64,000 nt of DNA from Buxus sempervirens (lineage: Eukaryota > Streptophyta > Magnoliopsida > Buxales > Buxaceae): assembly GCA_947561395.2 (NCBI GenBank), contig OX387183.1, positions 31,174,853 through 31,238,852 of the forward strand, in the 5' to 3' direction. The position numbers were made by a program, and so were the translations under genes. Numbering within the stretch: position 1 is the stretch's first letter; the number at the start of each line of letters is the position of its first letter. This document shows positions 48,626 through 57,955 of the stretch, one piece after another. The notes beneath the pieces are model-generated. The model saw nothing but the letters and a program-made list of their open reading frames with translations, made no database searches and had not been told where the DNA came from.

Positions 48626-50180
48626 TAATGAAGGTCTCACTTTGGTACCCTCTCTTGAAGAAGTCAAAAAAGCTGTTTTTGATCTTAATCCGGATAGTGC
48701 TCCTGGTCCAGATGGTTTTATAGGTTGGTTTTATCAAAGCTGTTGGGAAATAATTGCTTCTGATTTGTATGCTGCGGTAGTGAATTTTTTTAATGGAAAC
48801 ACCCTTCCAACCTCCTATATAGCCTCTCACATTGCGATTATACCTAAGGTGAATCATCCAAGTTAATTTTCTGATTTTCATCCCACAAGTCTTTGTAACT
48901 TCTCTTATAAAGTCATTTCCAAGATTTTAGCTTCAAGACTTTCGGGTGTGCTTCCTCTCATAATTAGCCATGAACAGAGTTCTTTTGTCAAAGGAAGGAA
49001 CATCTCAGATAGCATCTCTCTAGCTCATGAGTTATGCCAAGACATTAACAGAAAATGTTTGGGGAGTAACATCATGCTTAAGATAGATATGGCAAAGGCG
49101 TTTGATAGAATGGAATGGGACTTTATAATTGAAGTTTGTAAAAGATTTGGCTTCTCCGACTCTTGGTGTGGTCTCATTCAAAGATGCCTCAATAACTGTT
49201 GGTTCAGTGTTCTCTTAAACGGAGAAGCTTGTGGTTTCTTTAAATCCTCCAGGGGCCTCCGGCAAGGGGAACCTTTATTCCCTTTGCTTTTTATTATTGC
49301 TGAAGAAGTTTTGAGTAGAGGTCTTCATTCATTGTATCATGAGGGTAAGCTGGGTTATTTTCACACAGGTAGAACTTTTGTTAAAGTATCTCATTTGTTG
49401 TTTGCTGATGGCATCCTTATTTTTTCTAATGGGAGAAGATCCTCTATGACTAATCTTCTAAAGTTTCTTAGCCTTTATGAAGAAGCTTCTGGCCAACAAA
49501 TCAATAAAGCAAAAAGTTGCTTAATTGCTTCCTAAAAAATGTCAGCTCCAAGATTAGACATGCTGCAAACTCTTTCTGGATTCCAAAACGCTAGCTTACC
49601 AATCAAATATCTGGGTGTTCCTCTATTTTATGGGAGAGCTAGATTGCCTATGTTTGCAGAATTGTTTGAGAAGATTCAAAAGCGTATTAGTGGCTGGAAA
49701 TCAAAGTTTTTATCTCATAGAGGTAAACTAACTCTCATCCAAAGTGTGCTCTCTAGTATTCCAATACATTCTCTATCTGCCATTCCTTTTCCAAAAGCTG
49801 TTCTTAGAAGAATTGAGACTTTATTTGCTAACTTCTTTTGGGGAGAAAGTTCTGAACATGGGTCCAGAAAACATTGGTTGAGTTTGGACAAAATCACAAA
49901 ACCCAAGTTAGAGGGTGGACTGGGTATAAAATCAGTGGCCGATGCTATGATTAGTCTTCAAATTAAGCTGGGATGGATGGCTTTTTACGGTGATAGTCTA
50001 TGGTCTCAATTCATGCGTGCTAAGTACTGTTCTCAGAGTAATTTTCATAATATTCAAGATAAAAGTGGCAGCTCAAAAATCTGGAAGGGAATTTTAAAAG
50101 TGAAGGATATAATCCTTGTAAATACGGCATGGTCTTTGGAAGAAGGGTGTGTGAGTTTCTGGTTTGATCAGTGGTCTCAT
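48626..50180 (+). pseudogene. LINE ORF2, reverse transcriptase region, inactivated
   Basis: RT motifs appear in order: SAPGPDGFIGWFYQSCW, HPTSLCNFSYKVISKILA, HEQSSFVKGRNISDS, motif A in KIDMAKAFDRMEWDF, RGLRQGEPLFPLLF (family RQGDPLSP), motif C in HLLFADGILIFSN, then the thumb segment LPIKYLGVPLFYGR and ISGWKSKFLSHRGKLTLI. It would copy the LINE RNA at the nicked target. It is broken: TAA at 48864-48866 and 49533-49535 (same frame throughout), and the FADD box reads FADG (49401-49412), losing a catalytic aspartate. A reverse family-2 LTR interrupts after WFDQWSH. Confidence 0.95.
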
Positions 50181-50716
50181 TGTGCGCACGTCGTACCTGT
50201 GCGAGGGCACGCGCGAAAGCGAGGGGAGAATGGGGGTTAGGAGTCGCCACTGCCTGATGGGGTGCAGGCAGACACCTGGATGCCCTAAGGATGTATATTT
50301 TGGTCTGCGGCTTGAGATTCTGAGAAAGGGCTCGGTTACAGTCCGGGGAAGTCCATAGGCACCCCGGTCTGCCCCGTCGGTTTGACGGGTCCCTTGGGTT
50401 TTCCTGGTTGCGAGTCAACTCAATTCTAAATTCACCCAACTTCTATGCCAGCATGCACATTTTATTGGTCTAGGTGGGGGCCACCATGGTGGTGTGGGTC
50501 CCCTTTTCTTTTTATTTGATTTTATTTTTTTATACAGGTGATGTTGATCTGGCATGGACCCTGTTGGAAGGCCCACAAGATGCCAATTTGGGCTTTAGTG
50601 AAAGCCTAAGTCCCATTTGGGGTTACGTTGGATAACCCCATTTATTGGATTGGTAATTTGGTTTGGGGGTTGATTAATTACACAGAATTGGTGGGTTTAC
50701 TGGGCCTAACTGCAGA

Positions 50717-50795
50717 ACAGGTGCGGTTTGGCCCGAACCGCACATACTGTGCGGTTAGAGCCAAACCGCTCTGTGTATGCGGTTTTGGCACAGAA
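50717..50795. repeat. GCGGTTTGG word block, distal copy
   Basis: GTGCGGTTTGGCCCGAACCG, TGTGCGGTT, AAACCGCTC and ATGCGGTTTTGG lie within about 80 bp in both orientations. The same word returns about 1 kb away at 51730-51910 in the same LTR. Confidence 0.85.
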
Positions 50796-51729
50796 AGCCC
50801 AAAAGACAGTTTTCATGGGGCTTTGGGTTCCTGGGTCTCTTGTGATGTCTTAGCAAGGTCTGGGTCCCTTTGTGGGCCCACGATGGTTCAGAGAGGGGAA
50901 TACCCCTCCTTTGGTCTCTTTTGAGCTCTACGATTCAAGCAAAGGGGGAGGGGAGAAGGCCTAGGGCTTGCCTCTCCCCTTCTTGGGATCTTTCGCACAG
51001 CGGGGTAGGGACTTGAGTACCCCTACCTTTGTTCTTTCAACTTCACACAACAGTAAACAAACAAGTCAAACAGAAGCATTTAAGCAAGATTATAAAAGAA
51101 GGGAAAGAGAGGGGGGGTTAAATGGGGTACATGAGAGGCACAAAGTAGAGGGACAGATTCCTCATTCGAATGGGACCAACCTATAGCAAAACAGAGCATA
51201 AAGTGCTCCTAAAAGTGTAGGAGGGCACTTTCTCACCCCCTTCCTTCGCTATCATCCATGTACCATCCCCTTACCATGGGAATTTCCATGTTTAGTAAGA
51301 AGAGGAAAATGGACAGAAGAGACACTACTCATACTAGAAATGAAGGAGATAACAAGCTAAGACTAAGGAACACCAAACATACTCGGAACATGCTCATTCT
51401 CACTTATGTCAAATACAATGTCATAAGGAACATTACCTTGGGGTTTTGAAACCCTGGAGAGGTGTGTTTGAGCCTCCTTCAGGCAAATCAAGGGCTGGAG
51501 CAGCTCCTCTTGGCACCACAAGCAAGTTCCCTTCCTCCTTCTTCAAGTTGGGTAGTGATGGAGGAGGGTGGAGGAAGGCTAAAAAAAGGTCTTGGGAGTG
51601 GGGCTTGGATGGTATGGAGGCAAAAGAGGTAGTTTCATACCAGCAGCAATGGGGGAGAAGGGGTGGAAACAACCCAAAGGCAGCCAGCCCCTGTCCAGAG
51701 TTCGGGTTTGCTATTTATAGAAAACAGGG

Positions 51730-51910
51730 ACAAAACCGCATAGTAGATGCGGTTTGGTCTAAATCGTAGGGTATGTGCGGTTTGGCCACGTCTTTTCAGC
51801 AATCATTAGGGGACAAACTGGTTAGGTGCAGTTTGACGCACCACAGTACGGTTAATTTTCGAGCGTCGCTTGCTCTAATTGGCTCGCGCGAGCAGTGGCC
51901 GAAAAATCAA
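51730..51910. repeat. GCGGTTTGG word block, upstream of TATA
   Basis: AAAACCGCATAG, GATGCGGTTTGG, TGTGCGGTTTGG, GGTGCAGTTTG, ACGGTTAA and AACCGCACACC-like words are spread over this stretch, which begins about 10 bp from the reverse TATA box at 51711-51720. Confidence 0.8.
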
Positions 51911-52066
51911 CCGCACACCATATTTTTCTCTCCCCTTTTGGCTTGAGTTGACGGCTGAGGTGACTTAGCCGCCCACTCGGACGAATCATGCTCCTCCAAT
52001 TTTTTTATTATTTCCCATTTATCTTAGCATATTTGGTTTGATCAAAATTTGGGTGCTTACACTCAT

Positions 52067-53387
52067 CTTGGTATTTTGGCAGGTCATGTTCTGATGGATC
52101 CAATCCCGAATCTGGATTTACAAGTGGTTGATCTCATAAATGAAAATGGTTCTTGGAATGTTCCTTATCTCCCTCAATTACTTCCCCAATCTATGGTTAG
52201 GCAAATTGTAGACATAAAATTTCGTCCATCTTCCTTAAAGGATAGGGCGTTGTGGATGGCTACTTCTTCTGGGTTTTTTTCCACAGCTACAGCTTGGAAC
52301 TTAATCAGAAAAAAGGATAATCCTCATTCGTGGGGGAAGAATTTATGGCCTAGTTTCATTCCTTCTAAGATAAATGTATTCACTTTGAAATTTCTCAAGG
52401 GTGCTTTGGCTACTGATGATCGAATTCAAAGAAGTGGCATCAATATTTGTTCTCAATGCAATTGATGTTCTTCAAAGAAAAGGGAGACCTTGAATCATCT
52501 TTCTCTTTTGGAGAGGTTGAAAATTTGGTATGGGAGTATTTTGTTGGTTGTTTCGGTTGTCATCATCATCCTTTACACGATTTGATCACCAGGATTTCCT
52601 TCTGGTTTTCAAGTCCTAATGTTAATGATCAACTTGGAATTCGTTTTAAAGCTACTCCCATACTAATTTTCTGGGAATTATGGACAACAAGGTGTAGAAG
52701 TAGATTTGAGGATGAAAGCATGTGTACAAACCAGATTATTCAAAAGGTGCAGCATTGGCTTCAAGAGGTTTCTTACTTCACCAAACCAGCAAGAACATGT
52801 GATTTTAAGAGGGCTATAATTCTAGAGCATTTGAACATTTTCTCACCTTCGATCAGCTCCCCAAAGTCCAATTTTGTTCGATGGAAGAGACAAAGAAACT
52901 TCCCTTTTATTTTGAATGTTGATGGTGCTTCAAAAGGAAACCCAGGAGTAAGTGGAGGAGGTGGAATCATTCGAACTTCTTTAGGTCATTTCTTTGCTGG
53001 TTTTTTTTAGCTTTTTAGGGATATAACTCAAATCTCATGGCAGAATTTTTGGCGTTAAGAGATGGGCTGCGATTGGCTGACAGGTATGGATCACAAAACC
53101 TCCATATAGAATTTGATTCCAAGGTTTTTGTGGACATAATTGCAAGCTTGGCATCTGTTCCTTGGAAATTTCTCCTTTGGTGGAAGGAAGTGAAAGAAAG
53201 GCTAGATTCTTTTAACCGAATTGTGCATCATGTATACAGAGAAGCAAACTCAGTAGTTGACATGTTAGCTAACGAGAGTTGCGTCAATCTTAACCAAAAT
53301 GTTTATGATTTCTATTTTGAGCTATCTCCTCAAGTTAAGAATTGTCTTTTTCATGACAGAACAAGATTATTTTCTATTAGATACTAG
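52067..53387 (+). pseudogene. LINE ORF2, zf-RVT and RNase H region, frameshifted
   Basis: The first frame (to 52465) gives LKDRALWMATSSGFFSTATA, SKINVFTLKFLKGALATDDR and the zinc-binding NICSQCN start of the zf-RVT motif. A TGA at 52463-52465 and a shift near 52500 follow. The next frame carries an RNase H start LNVDGASKGNPGVSGGGGII (first Asp). A third frame after a shift in the T8 run near 53000 carries MAEFLALRDGL (Glu), IEFDSK (Asp) and HHVYREANSVVDMLAN (final His/Asp). This is the plant-LINE RVT_3-type RNase H. The stop is TAG at 53385-53387. Confidence 0.92.
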
Positions 53388-53580
53388 TTTCTGTTTCTTT
53401 GTTTTGACATGGGGTAAGGTTTTATGTCCCCCCCCCCCCCCCCCCCCCCCCATAGAAGTTTTAACCTTTTTGATAGATTTGATATATAGGTCAGGGTCTG
53501 CCTCAACCCTCCTCCTACCGTTGGAGTGCCACTAAGGTTATTCATGCCTTAGTGGGTTTTCCTTAAAAAAAGAAAAAAAA
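53388..53580 (+). other. LINE 3' UTR with C24 run, terminal hairpin and A-rich tail
   Basis: A run of 24 C occupies 53428-53451. Just before the A-rich tail, CCACTAAGG (53529-53537) and CCTTAGTGG (53547-53555) form a perfect 9-bp stem around a 9-base loop. Then TTTTCC leads into the A-rich tail at 53564-53580. Hairpins at the 3' end are used by some LINE reverse transcriptases for template recognition; that role here is inferred from position. Confidence 0.85.
53428..53451. repeat. C24 homopolymer
   Basis: An uninterrupted run of 24 C in the LINE 3' UTR. Its length could be affected by sequencing or assembly. Confidence 0.95.
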
Positions 53581-53594
53581 AAAGGAAAACCTAT
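53581..53594. repeat. Right target-site duplication of the LINE
   Basis: AAAGGAAAACCTAT, an exact match to 33958-33971. The first bases may also be counted as part of the A tail. Confidence 0.95.
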
Positions 53595-56500
53595 AGATAT
53601 TGCATTTCCCACTTGGCATTCAACTCATAATCATATAAATTCCTCCCTATTATAATCACATGACATAGATGGCTAGAAACTAATATAGAGCACTTCTGTT
53701 CCTTAATCAAATCACATGGAAGTAGATTTAGAGGTTAAGATTGCAAGAATTTCACTACGGGAAATTAGCTGCACAGGTCATTTTTAGCCAAGCTGGGCGC
53801 CTACTGCCTGAGGTAGGCGCCCCCTGAGCAGCCTCCTAAAACTAACCAGCCACCAACCCTTTTGCAGTAGGCACTGGTAGGTGCCCAAATGCTGATTTTT
53901 CAGAATGAAATTAACTCGTTGCAATTCCTATTTCCACCATGTCTGAACCGTAATTCCACCTAAAAACAGTTTGATTCTCCTCTTACCTCTTCTAACAACA
54001 TGCTCAACATCAATCGAATTTAATTTAATCTTAAATCGGCCACAATTCAGAAAATTCATTCATAAATGTTCACAGTTGTTAAAGCTCATATGCAACAAAT
54101 TAAATCACATTTCTAATCAAAATTTCGTTTGCAAATCTGAGAGAAAGCGAGTGCTACTTACCTGTTCCATATTAGATCCAACGCCTACAGCAACCAATAA
54201 GTAGATTTGGAGTTTCCATGACCAATCCTCTCTTCAGAACTTTTGAGATTCTAAGTAGGGTCTCGGTTGTGGTCCGGGGAAGTCCGTAGACACCCCGGTC
54301 CACCCTGTTGGGTGACGGGTCCCTTAGGTTTATCCTGGTTTGAGTTAGCTCACTTATTTTCCCACCCGATTCCTAATCCGATATGCAGCTTGGTTAAGTC
54401 TGGTGGGACCACCTGAGTGGTGTGGGTCCCTTTGATTTCTTTTATCTTGATTAATTAGGTAATCTGAGTCTAGTTGGGTGGGCCCCATTGGAAGGCCCAC
54501 GGTGTCCTTGGTGGGCTTAGTCAAGCCCATGTACCCTTGTAGGCCTCAGTCTAGCCTGAGAGGCCCTTTGGGCTTTGGTTAGTTTAATTGATTTTACTTT
54601 TGGTTTCAAATTGGATTTAAGTGGTTTTCATGTAAAGGTGGGCCGGATTGGTTTGTGGGCCCCTTAGGTGGGCCCACATGGTAGCCAAGTAATTTAGTGG
54701 ATTTATCTTTTTAAGTTTCCAAAAATGGGTTGAACACTGGGCTTGGGGCCTGTAGCCCTGATTAGGCTTGAAAGCCCAAGTTACGGGAAGTTAGGGTTTG
54801 CACCCTTCCTTGGTTCGGTTGGTGGGCTTTGGCAGGTCCGGTAGGCCCTTGCCCTTGGTCTCGGCCAAACTACGCATTTCAAACATCAATTCACCAAGTT
54901 TGGTTCGGGTGGGACGCATTGGGTTTGGCCCGCCCCAATAGATTGGTTCATTTATTTATCTTGATTAGGCCACATGCATGCATTCCATTGTGTTCATTGG
55001 GCTTGGTGGGCCTCGTTGGAAGGCCCACGGAAAATCAAATTGGACCGGGGGTCCAAGTCCCATGTTGGGTTTCTGGGTGACCCGGAAACCCTATTGGTCC
55101 ATTTGGTTCGGTTTGAAGAAGTCACCCATATCCAGCAAAATCACAGAATATACAGAAATTCGGTAATAATAAAAAAACCGAATTGCTTGTTTCAAAAAAA
55201 ATAAGCAATTTGGTAATAATAAAAAAAAGGCATCTGCGCACGCGCTCGACGCGAGCTCAGCACGAGCTCGGTGGATGCAAAAATGCTCCGCGTGAGCTTC
55301 GCGAGAGTTAGGCGCGAGTTCCGCGCGAGCTCGGCGCATACCCACTACGAAACTTGATCTTTTGTTTCTTCTTAAACTCAATGTCTGGCTTGATTTACAG
55401 TCTCTGTAACACCTCCCAGTGCTTCTTCCACTCCCCAGAAGGCCTTTAAACATGCATCAAATTTAATCTAAGCTACTTCGAACCACGACCCAAGATCCCT
55501 TTACGAAAAAAAAACGAACCCGACTATTATCAAACAACTACAGACACCTAGTAATGGGGGTGATGGGAGCATGCTTACAGGGACACAAGAAGCAATCAGC
55601 AAGTGGCAGGGGGTTGGGGGAGCATGTTGGCAAGTCTAGCAACATAAAATAAAAAAAACAACAACCGACAGAGATTGCATGCATAAGAAAAAAAACAAAC
55701 TTCCACCCACACCTGGACCGGACCTCCGAGCATGCACACTAACATCCGAAGAAGGGAAGGAGGAGGGGGGTTTACAGGGATACATTAGATGAGATGACTG
55801 ATAAGGAACACGCTTCCTCTTACAACAAATCTGATATTCCCCAAAACCGTAGCCTGGGAGATCCTCTCATGGTCGATGAAGAGTAAGTGTATGGAAATCC
55901 CATGTGGCAGCGACTTGAAACATGGTGGATACTATACTTTCACAAAAATCATGCAAGATAACCAGTTTTCATATATATGATATAAAAGCTAGTGGGGAAC
56001 AATACCTGAGAGTTCCTAGCTCTTTTGTGGAAGTGTGTGATCTTCTCGAAGCAAAAACACTGCTATGAGCTTCTTCTCCAACAGCCACCGTAAGTAGCTC
56101 CTCCGGTCTGTGCGCACCTAAAACCTGGATCTTAGATTGCACACCGGGCGCACTTTTCGTGCGTGCCTTGGGACTTTTCGGAGTCGCCACTGCCTGAGAG
56201 TGCAGGCAGACACGGTTTTGCCCTAACCGGGTCTAAGTCTGGTCTGCGGCTTTTTCAGAGTTCTAGCTAAGTCCTCGGTTACGGTCCGGGGAAGTCCTAA
56301 AGACACCCCGGCCCGCCCCGTCGGTTTGACTGGTCCCTCGGGTCTCCTTGGTTTTTGAGTCAAGCTCACCCTTCCTAGACCAGCATGCTGCTTTATTTGG
56401 CCTGGTGGGACCCTCTGAAGGTGTGGGTCCCTTTTATTTGGATTTTATCTTTTTTATTTAATGGAGTGGGTCGGACTCGGGTCCCGTTGGAAGACCCGCA

Positions 56501-56847
56501 GGTTGCCATGGTTGGGCCTTGGGCCCTATTGGGTTATTGGGTAACCCATTTGGTTATTTATTAAATTAAACCATTTAACACATGCAATGGACTTAGTGGG
56601 CTTGGATTTGGCCCATTAGCCAAGGGTCAAGGGGCCTGGGCCTGTTTATTGAAAACAGGCCTGGTATAGGCCAGTCTAAGGGGGGCCCCACAAGTGGGCC
56701 CAAGGTGCCTTGGTGGGCCCATTTAGGTCTACAGCCCATAAATGGGCTTAAAATGGCCCAGGGAGTCTAAAGGGTTGGTTCAGGCCGGTTCAAGTCGGAT
56801 CAAGTCCAACCAGGCCAAAAATTAAGTTTTTTAAGTTATAATTACAC

Positions 56848-56945
56848 TGGCCCGTATTTGTTATACAGATTGCCTTTGCCCGTGAATGAATGCCGGTTAG
56901 GCTTGCCCGTGAAGCAAACACGGGCATGCCCAAACCGCTCTGAGT
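56848..56945. repeat. CCCGTATTT/CGGGCATGCC word block, distal copy
   Basis: GGCCCGTATTTG, TTGCCCGTGAATG, TTGCCCGTGAAGC and AACACGGGCATGCCC lie within 100 bp. These repeat the words of the block near the TATA box of the same LTR. Confidence 0.82.
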
Positions 56946-57734
56946 TTACGGACGCCACTAATTTTGCATTTTGGCCGCCGATTCTGCTTGGGATTGCTCC
57001 GGCGACTTTCTCAGGTGTTCCGGCAACCTTTGTGATGGATCTAGTGCCTTCTGTCACAGCATATTCAATTCATTTGCCTCTGCAAGTCTTCTTTTTCCTT
57101 AATTTTGCCAAGCCACTTTCTTGTTGCTCCAAAAGAGAAAGGAATGGGGGGATGGGATTACATTGAAGAAGCTTAAGAGGACAATCCCCTCTTATATTTA
57201 CAAATGTAATCAATGAAGCAAGATATGTCAATTTTCTTCTTTTTGTTTGTTTTATGAGTCCATTTTTTATGTACTTCACAAAGTGTTGCTCATTTGCATG
57301 GGAGTATTTCACCAAAACCAAACAAACCGATTAGTAATCTGGTGATAAAATAAAAGGAATCCAAAGTTGCTTTAATGAAGAAATTTACATGCATATTAAA
57401 AGAAAGAGGTAATTAGAGACATTACCACACCTTTGACTCCTTAGTTTGTTGATGTTTGGGTCCTCCGATGATTCCGGCAGCGCTTCCGCGTCCTTCAGAA
57501 ATTCTTGAATTGGTTTTGACAGGGGTTTGATAGGTTGTTTATGTTTACAAGGTGAAAGAGGGAGGTTGGGCAGTATCTCAGGGGTATTTTGGGTATTTTG
57601 GTGTTTGGGATTGGGGTGGCATCACTTGGACAGAGGTCGGGCGTGGTAACAGCAAGGAAGAAAGGGGGTGGAGGCCCTGGGAGTCAGCTTGTTCAAATGA
57701 GGGGGGTGGCCTCTTTATTTATAGCCAAAATTTT

Positions 57735-57955
57735 CGTGCTCGTATTTGAAGTACGGGCATGCCTTGCCCGTACTTCAAGTACGGGCGTGCCTTGTCTGTA
57801 ATTCAAATACGGGTGAAAAACGCACATTTCCAAATCTCGCAAAATCGGCCGTATGGGACGCATGTCCCGCCGTACAGCGACACGCATCCCCTTCTAGAAG
57901 CTTGCCCGTATTTCAAATACGGGCATGCCTCGTCCGTACTTCAAATACGGTCTAG
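57735..57955. repeat. CCCGTATTT palindromic word block (upstream of TATA)
   Basis: GAAGTACGGGCATGCC, GCCCGTACTTCAAGTACGGG, CAAATACGGG and GCCCGTATTTCAAATACGGG form repeated perfect or near-perfect hairpins. The block begins about 10 bp from the reverse TATA box. It generates the recurring CLARTS / YFKYGHA-like peptides in several frames, which are translation artefacts. Confidence 0.9.

Larger units (their letters stand above)
50181..52061 (-). mobile_element. Family-2 solo LTR, reverse, in LINE ORF2
   Basis: It starts TGTGCGCACGTCGTACC and ends TTTGGGTGCTTACA; CTCAT flanks both sides (50176-50180 and 52062-52066). Removing it joins WFDQWSH to LGILAGH of ORF2 in frame. Length is 1881 bp. The GGAGTCGCCACTGCCTG box is near 50240. 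A reverse TATA box is at 51711-51720 and the reverse donor (CATTACCTTGG) near 51430. GCGGTTTGG words occur at 50717-50795 and again at 51730-51910, just upstream of the TATA box. Frames inside (for example 51446-51769) show no domain. Confidence 0.95.
33972..53580 (+). mobile_element. Full-length L1-type plant LINE with three LTR insertions
   Basis: The element runs from just after the left TSD to an A-rich tail (53564-53580) abutting the right TSD. Without the LTRs at 34711-36534, 38793-48620 and 50181-52061 it is about 6.06 kb. Order: tandem-repeat 5' UTR, ORF1 (DUF4283-like plus CCHC knuckle), ORF2 (endonuclease, RT, zf-RVT, RNase H), short 3' UTR with a C24 run and a terminal hairpin, poly(A). 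Several stops, frameshifts and an altered RT active site make it non-functional. The exact TSD and intact 5' end show it was inserted at full length. Confidence 0.95.
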
